This document shows, in pieces, positions 42,494 through 51,762 of a stretch of DNA of 64,000 nt. Each line of letters opens with the position of its first letter. The first letter of the stretch is position 1. A program made the translations under genes and the position numbers. The notes below the pieces were generated by a model. The model was not told the DNA's origin. It did no database searches and saw nothing but the letters and a program-made list of their open reading frames with translations. Origin of the DNA: Salinibacter ruber DSM 13855 (GTDB lineage: Bacteria; Bacteroidota; Rhodothermia; Rhodothermales; Salinibacteraceae); the NCBI RefSeq assembly GCF_000013045.1, contig NC_007677.1, forward strand, positions 496,001 to 560,000. The letters run 5' to 3'.

Positions 42494-43849
42494 ATGCCTC
42501 AGACTCAAAAGCCCGACTTCCCCGGGAACGACCTCGGTGACCAGTTTCGGTTCTGGCCGAAGCACAACGAGAAGATCTACGAGCGGCTGGAGAACAAGCA
42601 CGCCTGGCTCGAAGAGAAGCGGGCCGCCGCGCAGGGGGACGGGAAGCCGCCGGCGACGCAGCGGTCGGAGGTGGACCCGCTGGAAAACGAGATGATCCTC
42701 AACATCGGGCCCCAGCACCCGGCCACGCACGGGGTCCTGCGCTGTGTCGTAAAGATGGACGGGGAGACGATCGAGAAGTCCGTCCTCGACATCGGGTACC
42801 TGCACCGCGGCATCGAAAAGCTCGCGGAGCACAAGACGTACCAGGAGTTCATGCCGTATACCGACCGCATGGACTACCTGTCGCCCTACTCCAACAACGT
42901 GGCGTGGTGCCTGGCCGTGGAGAAGCTGGCCGACATTGAGGTGCCGGAGCGGGCGCAGTGGATTCGGATGATCATGAGCGAGCTGGCGCGCATCTCCTCG
43001 CACTGCCTCTGGCTCGGGGTGGGGATGATGGACGCGGGGGCGGTGTCTGGGTTCGTCTGGACCTTCCAGGAGCGGGAGGAGATCTACTCGATCATGGACG
43101 AGGTGGCAGGGGCCCGCTTCACGGTGAGTCACAGCCGCATCGGCGGGGTGGCCAACGACTTTTCCCCCCGCGCAATCGAGATGATTCGCGACTTCGTCGA
43201 CACGTTTCCGGACCGGATTGCGGGCTGGGAGGGCCTGCTCAACAAGAATCGCATCTGGGTCGAGCGCAACAAGGGCGTGGGCCGCGTGACGAAGGAGGAG
43301 GCGCTGGAGCTGGGCCTGACGGGCCCGAACCTGCGCGGCTCCGGCGTGCCCTACGACGTGCGCCGCTTCGAGCCGTACCTGAAGTACGACGAGGTCGACT
43401 TCACCATTCCGGTGCGCGAGGAGGGGGACTGCCTGGCCCGCTACTTCCTGCGCCTCGACGAGATGAAGCAGAGCGTGCGCATCATCGAGCAGTGCCTCGA
43501 CCGGATGACGGAGGGCCCCATCCGCTCCGACGACGCGAAGGAGGCCTACCCTTCGAAGGAGGAGGTCTATTACTCGATGGAGGGCATGATCCACGACTTC
43601 ATGTACACCGACGTGGGCACCGTGCCGCCGAAGGGCGCCCACTCCTACCACGCCATCGAGGGCCCCAAGGGCGAGCTCGGGTTCTACCTGACGTCCGACG
43701 GCACCGGCCGGCCCTGGCGCGTGCGCATCAACGCCCCGTCGTTTACGAACCTGCAGGCGATGGAGCACATGCTCGAAGGGGAGATGGTGGCCGACACGGT
43801 CGTCATCATCGGCTCCCTCGACCCGGTCATGGGGGAGGCCGACAAGTAG
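42494..43849 (+). CDS. nuoD: NADH-quinone oxidoreductase subunit D
   Basis: The protein has 451 residues. The 49-kDa subunit fold is recognised by NIGPQHPATHGVLRCVVKMD (about 76-95), DIGYLHRGIEKLAEHKTYQ (about 99-117) and the C-terminal DPVMGEADK, close to the normal DxVMGEVDR ending. It binds quinone with NuoB. The first 65 or so residues form a charged N-terminal extension (HNEKIYERLENKHAWLEEKR). It follows nuoC by 55 bp. Confidence 0.95.
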   Translation: MPQTQKPDFPGNDLGDQFRFWPKHNEKIYERLENKHAWLEEKRAAAQGDGKPPATQRSEVDPLENEMILNIGPQHPATHGVLRCVVKMDGETIEKSVLDIGYLHRGIEKLAEHKTYQEFMPYTDRMDYLSPYSNNVAWCLAVEKLADIEVPERAQWIRMIMSELARISSHCLWLGVGMMDAGAVSGFVWTFQEREEIYSIMDEVAGARFTVSHSRIGGVANDFSPRAIEMIRDFVDTFPDRIAGWEGLLNKNRIWVERNKGVGRVTKEEALELGLTGPNLRGSGVPYDVRRFEPYLKYDEVDFTIPVREEGDCLARYFLRLDEMKQSVRIIEQCLDRMTEGPIRSDDAKEAYPSKEEVYYSMEGMIHDFMYTDVGTVPPKGAHSYHAIEGPKGELGFYLTSDGTGRPWRVRINAPSFTNLQAMEHMLEGEMVADTVVIIGSLDPVMGEADK

Positions 43850-43946
43850 CCCACGTTCGATCGGCGAATGCTGAGTGTCGAGGGGCCCGGCATCCGGCAT
43901 CGCATTCGCTCCCTGGTACTTGCCATTCGAAAACCGACACCCGAAC

Positions 43947-44624
43947 ATGTCCAGTTTCGACGTTCAGCAGCCCATTGTCGAGCTTCCGGATCAGGATCCC
44001 GATCCGGCGTTCTCGGACGACGAGCTCGTGTGGACCGACGAGGAAGAGGCGCAGATCGAGGCCTGGAAGGACCAGTATCCGGAGGACCAGGCCGCCATCA
44101 TGAAGGTGCTGTGGCTGGCCCAGGAGAAATTCGGCTACCTGGCCCCGGAGGTGATTCAGCTCTGCGCGGACACTCTCGACATGACGTTCACGCAGGCCTA
44201 CGGCGTTGCGACCTTCTACCACCAGTACTTCAAGGAGGAGAAGGGCACCTACGTGCTCGACGTGTGCACCTGCTTCACCTGCCAGGTGTGCGGGGGCTAC
44301 GACGTGTTGCACTACTTAGAGGAGAAGCTGGGCGTTCACGCCGGCGAGACGACCGACGACGGGATGTTTACGATCCAGGAGGCCGAGTGCCTTGGGTCCT
44401 GCGGCTCGGCGCCCATGATGGAGATTACGAACGGCGTCTACGTCCACAACCTGACCCCCGACAAGATCGACGACCTCGTCGAGAGCCTGCGTGCGGGGGA
44501 GGTGCCCTCGTTCACGTCGATGACGCTGCCCCAGGACGAGGAGGAGCTGGACGGCAACCGCCGCACCGACGTCGAGAACACGGAGACGTACCAGACGCAG
44601 CCCCGGGCGGAGCACACGGAGTAA
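43947..44624 (+). CDS. nuoE: NADH-quinone oxidoreductase subunit E
   Basis: The protein has 225 residues from ATG 43947. It is the thioredoxin-like subunit with the N1a [2Fe-2S] cluster. The ligands are visible as VCTCFTCQVCGG (about 112-123) and the second pair in AECLGSCGSAPMM (about 153-165). Family-specific VLWLAQEKFGYLAPEVIQ lies near 52-69. It has acidic extensions at both ends (first 35 and last 35 residues). It acts with NuoF and NuoG at the NADH-oxidising tip. Confidence 0.93.
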   Translation: MSSFDVQQPIVELPDQDPDPAFSDDELVWTDEEEAQIEAWKDQYPEDQAAIMKVLWLAQEKFGYLAPEVIQLCADTLDMTFTQAYGVATFYHQYFKEEKGTYVLDVCTCFTCQVCGGYDVLHYLEEKLGVHAGETTDDGMFTIQEAECLGSCGSAPMMEITNGVYVHNLTPDKIDDLVESLRAGEVPSFTSMTLPQDEEELDGNRRTDVENTETYQTQPRAEHTE

Positions 44625-44727
44625 GACGTGATGCGTGAGACGGGAGGCGTGAACGGAGGGCACTGCCCTGCTTCGCGGTTCCCGCTCCGGCCCTTTGCAC
44701 TTTCACCTTCGCAACCTGAGACTGCAT

Positions 44728-46089
44728 ATGGAAACGAACGGAACGCCCCAAAGTCCGGCCGGCGACTGGCGCTCGTACGAGCGGATGCTGCTGCCGCCCA
44801 TTCAGGACCTCCACAAGCTGGGCGTGTACGAGGAGCACGGCGGGTACGACCGCCTCCGGCGCGTCCTCGAGGACGACGCGTTCGAACCGAGCGACGTCAC
44901 GGACGAGGTGAAGGCCTCCGGGCTCACCGGGCGCGGCGGGGCCGGCTTTCCCACCGGGATCAAGTGGACCTTCATGCCGGAGCCGGACGAGCGCCCGCGC
45001 TTCATCGGGGTGAACGCGGACGAGAGCGAGCCCGGCACCTTCAAGGACCGTCAGGTGATGGAGTACAACCCGCACCTGATGCTCGAGGGCATTCTCCTCG
45101 CCGGGTACGCCCTCCACATCGACACGGCCTACGTGTACATCCGGGGCGAGTACACCGACTGGATCGTGCACCTGAAGGAGCAGCTGGAGAACGCCTACGA
45201 GGCGGGCTATGTGGGCGAGAACATCATGGGCTCGGACTTCACGATGGACATCGTGCTCCACAAGGGGGCCGGGGCCTACATCTGTGGGGAGGAGACGAGC
45301 CTGATGGAGAGCCTGGAGGGCAAGCGCGGATACCCCCGCTACAAGCCGCCCTTCCCGGCCCAGAGTGGCATCTTCGGCTCCCCCACGACGATCAACAACG
45401 CCGAGACGCTGGCGCACGTCCCGCTCATCGTGGAGCAGGGGGGCGAGGCGTACTCGAACATCGGGGCGGGGGACATGCCGGGGCCGGCCCTCTACGGCAT
45501 GTCCGGGCACGTGAAGAACCCCGGCGTCTACGAATTCCCGACGGGGATGCTACTGACCGACATGATCTACGACGTGTGCGGCGGGATGGCCCGCGACAAG
45601 GACCTGAAGGCCGTGGTGCCCGGGGGGTCCTCGGTGCCGCCGGTGCCCGCCGACCAGATCGACGGCATCTCGATGAACGACGAGAGCCTCGGTGAGGTGG
45701 GCTCGCGGACGGGGACGTTCTGTCCGCTCGTGCTCGACGAGGAGACCGACATGGTCTCGTTCCTCCGCCGCGTGGCGCATTTCTACCAGGACGAAACCTG
45801 CGGGCAGTGCACGCCCTGCCGCGAGGGCACGAGCTGGCTCGAAAAGATCCTCGCCCGCATCGACGAGGGGGAGGGGCGCATGCGCGACATCGACCTGCTT
45901 TTGGAGCTGTGCGACAACATGGACGGGGGGCGCACCATCTGTGCCTTTGCGGACGGCGCGGTGGGGCCGGTGCGGGCCACCGTCAAGCGTTTCCGGGAGG
46001 AGTTCGCGGCGAAGTGCCAGGCGTCCGTCCACCCCGTCAGCACCGAGGTGTCCGCCGGCGCGGGGTCGGCCGTGGCGGCGACGGAGTAG
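44728..46089 (+). CDS. nuoF: NADH-quinone oxidoreductase subunit F
   Basis: The protein has 453 residues from ATG 44728. It holds FMN and the N3 [4Fe-4S] cluster and oxidises NADH. Seen: the glycine-rich nucleotide loop LTGRGGAGFPTGIKW (about 67-81), NADESEPGTFKDR (about 93-105), GAGAYICGEETSLMES, and the cluster motif ETCGQCTPCREGTSW (about 366-380) with a fourth Cys in RTICAFADGAVGP. One oddity: the GTGG-type turn before the cluster helix reads RTGTFCPLVLDEETD, with an extra Cys. It follows nuoE by 103 bp. Confidence 0.95.
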   Translation: METNGTPQSPAGDWRSYERMLLPPIQDLHKLGVYEEHGGYDRLRRVLEDDAFEPSDVTDEVKASGLTGRGGAGFPTGIKWTFMPEPDERPRFIGVNADESEPGTFKDRQVMEYNPHLMLEGILLAGYALHIDTAYVYIRGEYTDWIVHLKEQLENAYEAGYVGENIMGSDFTMDIVLHKGAGAYICGEETSLMESLEGKRGYPRYKPPFPAQSGIFGSPTTINNAETLAHVPLIVEQGGEAYSNIGAGDMPGPALYGMSGHVKNPGVYEFPTGMLLTDMIYDVCGGMARDKDLKAVVPGGSSVPPVPADQIDGISMNDESLGEVGSRTGTFCPLVLDEETDMVSFLRRVAHFYQDETCGQCTPCREGTSWLEKILARIDEGEGRMRDIDLLLELCDNMDGGRTICAFADGAVGPVRATVKRFREEFAAKCQASVHPVSTEVSAGAGSAVAATE

Positions 46090-46143
46090 GCCGTGGCCAC
46101 GCGGCGGGGGAGAGCTGCCTTTCGTTTCGCCTTCTGTTGCTCC

Positions 46144-46584
46144 ATGCTCCGATGCGCCGCAATCCTTCTCGGTGGGGCTTTGCTCGCGGCCTGCGGCACG
46201 GGCGAAACAGAAACCAACGCCACCGAGGCCGAAGAGACCCGGGGCACGCCCGTCGACGCGACGGCGGCGCTCCCGGCCTCGGCCGTGGCGGCGGAGGCGG
46301 GCGTCTACGAGGGGCGTCCGGTGACCGTAGACGGGCGCATCGCCGCCGTTGGGGCCACTGGGTGCGAGGTCACCCTCACAACCGGCAGCCGGCCACTCGT
46401 CGTGGCGGCCCCGCGCACCGAGGCCGACGGCTGCGCCTGGACCGTGCCGGGGGCGGCGCAGGGATTCGCGGTCGCTGCCGGCACACTGCGCATCGCGGAC
46501 GACACGCTCCGCCTAACTGCGAACGGGGTGCGGGTCACGCCCGTTCGTATCTCGGACGCAGGCCCGTCCGGGCCGAGCCCGTAG
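46144..46584 (+). CDS. Putative lipoprotein inserted between nuoF and nuoG
   Basis: The protein has 146 residues from ATG 46144, with a lipobox LLAAC (Cys near 17) after a hydrophobic signal (CAAILLGGALLA). The mature part starts with a Thr/Glu-rich linker (ETETNATEAEETRG) and continues into a small beta-rich domain (VYEGRPVTVDGRIAAV) that recalls an OB-like fold, with a possible disulfide between the two Cys. It is 54 bp after nuoF and 225 bp before nuoG on the same strand. Nothing ties it to complex I except position. Function unknown. Confidence 0.6.
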   Translation: MLRCAAILLGGALLAACGTGETETNATEAEETRGTPVDATAALPASAVAAEAGVYEGRPVTVDGRIAAVGATGCEVTLTTGSRPLVVAAPRTEADGCAWTVPGAAQGFAVAAGTLRIADDTLRLTANGVRVTPVRISDAGPSGPSP

Positions 46585-46809
46585 TGCCATGTGACCGGAA
46601 CCCCCTGACTTGTGCCGCCTGTACCGCGTCGGAGGAAGGAACGGGCGGCAGCGAACCGGCTTCGGCGCTGGCCCCTCTGTCACCGAGGCTGAACTTTTTC
46701 TCTCTGAGGCCTACCTTACTACATTCAGAGAACAGGGGACCTCGGAGCCGGGCTCCGAATACCCCCCTGATGCTTTCCGCTCAACCCTGAACGTTGACCG
46801 CCTACCGCT

Positions 46810-48549
46810 ATGCCGATCGTCACCGTCGACGGAACGACCTACGAGTATGAGGGGGAGCAGAAGCTCTTGCAGTTCTGCCTGAACCAGGGCATCGAGCTGC
46901 CCCACTTCTGTTACCACCCCGCCATGTCCATCCCGGCCAACTGTCGGCAGTGCCTAGTGAAGGTGGGCATGCCGAAGGAGGATCGGGAGACCGGCGAGGT
47001 GGTGCGCAACGAGGAGGGGGAGCCCGAAATCCAGTACTTCCCGCAGCTGCAGGCCAGCTGCACGGTCGACCTGCAGGACGGCATGGTCGTGAAGACGCAC
47101 CGCACCAGCGAGGAGGTGGAGCAGGCGCAGACCGACAACCTGGAGTTTCTGCTGACGAACCACCCGCTCGACTGCCCGATCTGCGACCAGGCCGGCCACT
47201 GCCCGCTCCAGATCCAGTCCTACAAGTACGGGCCGGAGGGCTCCCGCTTCGAGTTCCGCAAGGTGCACAAGCCGAAGCGCGTGAAGCTGGGCCCCCGCGT
47301 GACGCTCGACGCCGAGCGGTGCATCAACTGCACCCGCTGCACCCGCTTTACCGACGAGGTGTCGGAGAGCAACCAGCTCACCATTGCAAACCGGGGCGTC
47401 AAGAACTACCCGATCACCGCCCCGGGCGAGACGTTCGACGACCCCTACTCGATGAACACGATCGACATCTGCCCGGTGGGCGCGCTCACGTCGTCGGACT
47501 TCCGCTTCAAGGCGCGCATCTGGGAGATGAGCTCCACGCCGTCGATTACGACGACCAACGCCACGGGCGCGAACTGCCACTACTGGGTGCGCGACAACCA
47601 GGTGCTGCGCATCACGCCCCGGCAGAATATGGAAGTGAACGAGTACTGGCTGCCCGACGAGGACCGGCTCGTCTACAACCAGTTCAACGACAACCGCCCG
47701 GAGGGCCCGCACATTCGGCGCGACGACACGCGAACCCAGAGCAACTGGACGCAGGCCTACGCCCGAGCGGCCTCGCTGCTGGGCAGTGCCGACCCGGAGC
47801 GCATCCTGTTCCTCGGCTCGGCCTACGCGACGGTGGAGGACAACTACCTGCTCACCCGGCTCGCCGACGCGGTGGGGGCCGACGCGCCGCGCTACATCCC
47901 GCACGTGGAGCCGGGCGCGGGCGACGACTGGCTCATCACGGACGACAAGACCCCCAACGCCGAGGGATGCGAGCGCCTCGGCATCCGACCGGTCGACGAG
48001 GAGCTGGTCGGCTCCCGCATCGCGAGCGGCGAGTACGACCTGGTGTACATGCTGGAGGACGACCCCGTCGGGGCGGGGCTTTGCGACGCAGAGGCGCTGG
48101 CCGACACGGACGTGGTGCTCCACTACTACAACACGACGAACGAGACGCTGCCCCGCGCCACCGCGGCCCTCCCCGCGGCGATGGTGGTCGAGACGGTGGG
48201 CACCTACGTCAACCAGGACGGCCACGCCCAGCGCGTGCGCCCGGCGAAGGAGATTCAGGGCGTTAACCGCACGCTCATGATGGAGATGGGCACCAACCGC
48301 GAGGACGAGCACGGCACGCCGTTCGACCGCTGGCACAACGACGAGAATCGCATCAACTGCAAGCCCAGCTGGGAGATTCTGCCGGAGGTGGCCCGGCGCT
48401 ACGGCGCCGAGATGGACTACCCGAAGGGACCGGAGCAGATCATGGACGAGGTGCAGTCCGAGGTGGACGCCTTTGAGGGCGCCACGTACGACGCGATGGG
48501 CCTGAAGGGCGTCCCCCTGGAAGACGTGGCGGCGGGGGAGGCGGTGTAG
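46810..48549 (+). CDS. nuoG: NADH-quinone oxidoreductase subunit G, short form without N7 cluster ligands
   Basis: The protein has 579 residues, against roughly 700-900 in many bacteria. Clusters in order: N1b [2Fe-2S] (CYHPAMSIPANCRQC, then ASCTV, about 34-80), N5 [4Fe-4S] with its His ligand (HPLDCPICDQAGHC, about 118-131), and N4 [4Fe-4S] (RCINCTRCTRF, then DICPVGAL, about 171-225). A reduced molybdopterin-type domain follows. In the region where N7 is bound in some bacteria, PSITTTNATGAN replaces the Cys pattern, so N7 is absent. It ends the nuo row; no nuoH-N genes follow within the window. Confidence 0.93.
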   Translation: MPIVTVDGTTYEYEGEQKLLQFCLNQGIELPHFCYHPAMSIPANCRQCLVKVGMPKEDRETGEVVRNEEGEPEIQYFPQLQASCTVDLQDGMVVKTHRTSEEVEQAQTDNLEFLLTNHPLDCPICDQAGHCPLQIQSYKYGPEGSRFEFRKVHKPKRVKLGPRVTLDAERCINCTRCTRFTDEVSESNQLTIANRGVKNYPITAPGETFDDPYSMNTIDICPVGALTSSDFRFKARIWEMSSTPSITTTNATGANCHYWVRDNQVLRITPRQNMEVNEYWLPDEDRLVYNQFNDNRPEGPHIRRDDTRTQSNWTQAYARAASLLGSADPERILFLGSAYATVEDNYLLTRLADAVGADAPRYIPHVEPGAGDDWLITDDKTPNAEGCERLGIRPVDEELVGSRIASGEYDLVYMLEDDPVGAGLCDAEALADTDVVLHYYNTTNETLPRATAALPAAMVVETVGTYVNQDGHAQRVRPAKEIQGVNRTLMMEMGTNREDEHGTPFDRWHNDENRINCKPSWEILPEVARRYGAEMDYPKGPEQIMDEVQSEVDAFEGATYDAMGLKGVPLEDVAAGEAV

Positions 48550-48628
48550 GGAGCGGACAGGGGGATCTACACGTCTATATCCGTTGATCGACTAGACCTG
48601 GACCCGGGCGGTCGAAGACGCCCCGCTC

Positions 48629-49135
48629 ATGGTCATTCTCTCGGCGGTGGCGCTCTACGGGTTGCACATCCTGTACGCCTGACTCGTCGGGCTGCATATC
48701 TTCTCGAAGGGGAGTGCCTTTGACTGTGCCGTCACCATTGCGATCGGGGCGGTGCTCGCCAGCGTCACGCTCTGGCAGAAGCCGACGCTCCTGGAAGGCG
48801 CCGTCACGATGGGAATGCTTTTCACCCTTCAGTTTGTCGTCGGAAATCTGCGCAAGCGGGTGCCCGGCGTCACCCGTCTTGTCGACACCCGCCCGCCGCT
48901 GCTCATGGACGGAACGGAGGTGCTGTGCGACAACCTGCGCCGGGCCAACGTGACGGAGGCCGACCTGCGCGCCAAGCTCCGAGAGGCGAACGTGACGCGG
49001 TGGTCGCAGGTGCGCGCCATCGTGATGGAGTTGACGGGCGACGTGTCGGTGCTGCACGCCCCGCTGGACGCGCCGCCGATTGATAAATCGCTTCTCGCGG
49101 GGGGAGGAACGGGGCCGGACCGCGAATCTGGATAG
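48629..49135 (+). pseudogene. DUF421 (YetF-like) membrane protein gene with an in-frame stop
   Basis: The downstream open frame (from 48752) encodes the DUF421 C-terminal part: DTRPPLLMDGTEVLCDNLRR, then VTEADLRAKLREANV and IVMELTGDVSVLHAP. Reading the same frame upstream gives the expected first helices and KGSAFDCAVTIAIGAVLASV, the normal SAFDxxVTxAxGSxLA motif, but a TGA at 48680-48682 interrupts it between MVILSAVALYGLHILYA and LVGLHIFSKG. A further in-frame TAG lies 33 bp before ATG 48629. The gene therefore seems inactivated, or the base at 48680-48682 is a sequence error. DUF421 proteins are small inner-membrane proteins of unknown role. Confidence 0.7.
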
Positions 49136-49228
49136 CGCGACACCGAAAATGCGGAAACGAGGGCTCCTCGATACGAGCATGAACCTTGGCGACTCCCCCA
49201 TCTGCCTCCTGCACGACAGACCGGTCTC

Positions 49229-49879
49229 GTGTCCCAAATCGAGTATCTCATCCCGCTCGTCTCGATTATCGTCGGCCTTGGCCTGGCGGACCTAATCCAG
49301 AGCGTCCGCGAGCTGGTGCGACCCAACCGGGCGGTGCGCTGGCACTGGCTCCCGGTCCTGTGGAGCGTGACGGTCTTTCTCCTCGTGCTGCAGATCTGGT
49401 GGACCAGCTTCGGCGTGTTGCAGGAGGCGGCGTTCGGGCGCGTACTGGTGTTTCTTCCGTACCTGCTCATGTTTTTAGCACTGTATCTGGCCTGCGCCTT
49501 CGCCCTCCCCGATTCCGACTGGACCCCCGGCACCACCCCGGAATCGCCTGCACAGAAGTCGGGCACGTCTCCTGCGTCCACCAGCGCTCTCAACCTGGAG
49601 GTGTTCTACTTCTCGGCGTCGCACCGGCGGTGGTTCTTCGGCACACTGATCGCCATCATCGTGCTGTTCGAGAGCATCACGGTTTTCTTCCTTCTGGTCG
49701 AGATGGACGCTACGCTTCTCAGCATTTTGGCCGGGCGCTGGGTGGCGCTGTCGGTCGTGCCCGCGGTCCTGGCGCTGCCCATTGTAACCGACCGGAGGTG
49801 GGTTCACGGCGCCCTGGGGCTTCTGGCGTTCGGGGGAGCCGTCTTCAACCTGTTCCAAGCGTCTCCGATTGGAGGATGA
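49229..49879 (+). CDS. Multi-pass membrane protein of unknown function
   Basis: The protein has 216 residues from GTG 49229. It has six predicted helices, the first being IPLVSIIVGLGLADLIQSV. Between helices 3 and 4 lies a Ser/Thr/Pro-rich loop (about 92-120). EYLIPLVSIIVGLGLADLI and WHWLPVLWSVTVFLLVLQIWW are typical of small uncharacterised bacterial membrane proteins. No partner gene is obvious; nadE follows by 116 bp on the same strand. Confidence 0.65.
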   Translation: MSQIEYLIPLVSIIVGLGLADLIQSVRELVRPNRAVRWHWLPVLWSVTVFLLVLQIWWTSFGVLQEAAFGRVLVFLPYLLMFLALYLACAFALPDSDWTPGTTPESPAQKSGTSPASTSALNLEVFYFSASHRRWFFGTLIAIIVLFESITVFFLLVEMDATLLSILAGRWVALSVVPAVLALPIVTDRRWVHGALGLLAFGGAVFNLFQASPIGG

Positions 49880-49995
49880 GCGGCGGTGGGTGACCGCTGC
49901 TGCCCATCCCGTACCGTCCCGGCGTCCCGGAACGCAGGCCGAACGCTAGGCGTGTGTGATACCCTCTGGAATCCGATGAGACCGCCCGCTCCGTT

Positions 49996-51699
49996 ATGCA
50001 AATCGCCCTGGCCCAGATCAACCCCACCATCGGGGACCTGGAGGGCAATCGCGAAAAAATTCTCGACTACGCCCGGCGGGCGGACGACCGCGGGGCCGAC
50101 CTCGTCGTCTTCCCCGAGCTCTGCGTGACGGGGTATCCGCCCGAGGACCTGCTCGAAAACCCGTTCTTCAAGCGGGCCGTCCAGCGCACGGTCGACCACC
50201 TGGCCCGGGCCCTGCCGGCGGATCTTGGCGTGATCATCGGGGCGCCGGTCCCCAACGGCGACCGGTTCGGCAAGCCGCTCCACAACGCCGCGCTGCTTTT
50301 GGAGAACGGGGCCGTGCAGGACCGTGTCTACAAGACCCTGCTCCCGACCTACGACATTTTCGACGAGGACCGGCACTTCGAGCCCGCCGAGGAACGGCGC
50401 CTCCTGGAGTGGCGGGGCCTGCGCATCGGGCTCCACGTCTGCGAAGACATGTGGAACGTGCACCAGCCCGAAGGGGTCGACCAGAGCGAGCGGTACGAAC
50501 GCGATCCGGTCGCGGAGCTGGCGGCCCTGGACCCGGACCTCTTCGTAAACATCAGCGCCTCCCCGTTCTCGATCGGGAAGCACGAGGTCCGCGACAAGCT
50601 CGTCGAGCACATCTGTCGCCGCCACGAGCGCCCGTTCCTGCTCTGCAACCAGGTGGGCGCCAACACCGAGATCATCCACGACGGCGACAGCCGCGTCCAC
50701 GCCGCCGACGGCACACAGGTTGCGTGTGCGGCCTCCTTCGAGGAGGACCTGCTCTTCTGGGACACCGAGTCCTCCCCCGAGGCCTGCACGACGGGGCGCG
50801 ACGCGATCGCCGACCTGCACGACGCCCTCGTCCTCGGCGTCCGCGACTACTACGAGAAGACCGGCATCTTCGACAAGGCCCTCGTCGGCCTGTCGGGGGG
50901 CATCGATTCGGCGGTGACCTGTGCCCTGGCCGTCGAGGCGCTGGGGCCGGAGCGCGTGGTGGGGGTGACCATGCCCTCCGAAATCTCGTCGGAAGGGTCC
51001 GTGACCGACTCCCAGGCGCTCGCCGACAACCTGGGCATCGAGTTCAAGGAGATCCCGATTAAGCCGGCGGTCGACGCGTTCGACGACATGCTGGCGGATG
51101 AATTTGCGGGCACCGAGCCCGGCGTGGCCGAGGAGAACGTCCAGTCCCGGGCCCGCGGGGTCACGCTCATGGCGCTGTCGAACAAGTTCGGCCACCTGCT
51201 GCTGTCGACGGGCAACAAGAGCGAGGTGGCCATCGGCTACGTGACGCTCTACGGCGACACGAACGGGGGGGTGGCGGTGCTGAGCGACGTGCTCAAGACG
51301 CGCGTCTACGAGCTGGCCCGCCACATCAACGTGCGGGCCGGGGCGAACGTGATCCCACAAAACACGATCGAGAAGCCGCCCTCCGCGGAGCTGCGGGCGG
51401 GGCAAAAGGACACCGACACGCTGCCGCCCTACGAGACGCTCGACGCCATCCTGGAGCGGTACGTCGAGCAGAAGAAGGAACTGGGGACCATCGTCGGGGA
51501 GACGGGCCTCGACGAGGACCTCGTGCGCGGCGTGCTGCGGCAGGTCGACCAGAACGAGTACAAGCGGCGCCAGGCGCCCCCCGGCCTCCGGGTCACCGAA
51601 AAGGCCTTCGGCATCGGCCGCCGCATTCCCATCGTCATGGAATGGGACCGCGAGGCCATGGAGGCACTCGCCGCCGAGGAGCCCGTATCGAACCTGTAG
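49996..51699 (+). CDS. nadE: Glutamine-dependent NAD+ synthetase
   Basis: The enzyme has 567 residues. It converts nicotinate adenine dinucleotide to NAD+ with ATP, using ammonia from glutamine. The N-terminal nitrilase-type glutaminase (about 1-260) shows the Glu-Lys-Cys triad in VVFPELCVTGYPPED (Glu about 45), VYKTLLPTYDIFDE (Lys about 114) and GLHVCEDMW (Cys about 150). The C-terminal synthetase has the PP-loop VGLSGGIDSAVTC (about 297-309) and STGNKSEVAIGYVTLYGD. Length and two-domain order match the bacterial glutamine-dependent form. Confidence 0.96.
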   Translation: MQIALAQINPTIGDLEGNREKILDYARRADDRGADLVVFPELCVTGYPPEDLLENPFFKRAVQRTVDHLARALPADLGVIIGAPVPNGDRFGKPLHNAALLLENGAVQDRVYKTLLPTYDIFDEDRHFEPAEERRLLEWRGLRIGLHVCEDMWNVHQPEGVDQSERYERDPVAELAALDPDLFVNISASPFSIGKHEVRDKLVEHICRRHERPFLLCNQVGANTEIIHDGDSRVHAADGTQVACAASFEEDLLFWDTESSPEACTTGRDAIADLHDALVLGVRDYYEKTGIFDKALVGLSGGIDSAVTCALAVEALGPERVVGVTMPSEISSEGSVTDSQALADNLGIEFKEIPIKPAVDAFDDMLADEFAGTEPGVAEENVQSRARGVTLMALSNKFGHLLLSTGNKSEVAIGYVTLYGDTNGGVAVLSDVLKTRVYELARHINVRAGANVIPQNTIEKPPSAELRAGQKDTDTLPPYETLDAILERYVEQKKELGTIVGETGLDEDLVRGVLRQVDQNEYKRRQAPPGLRVTEKAFGIGRRIPIVMEWDREAMEALAAEEPVSNL

Positions 51700-51762
51700 C
51701 GCTGGAGGGCCGTCGCGACGCCGAGACGGGTCCCCTGCCCTTTCACACCTCCCCCCTGACTG

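Noticed and set aside
48680-48682. TGA in the DUF421 gene read as selenocysteine
   Set aside because: The family has no Cys or selenocysteine at that point, no clear hairpin was seen just after the codon, and a second stop lies upstream. Decay or sequence error is more likely.
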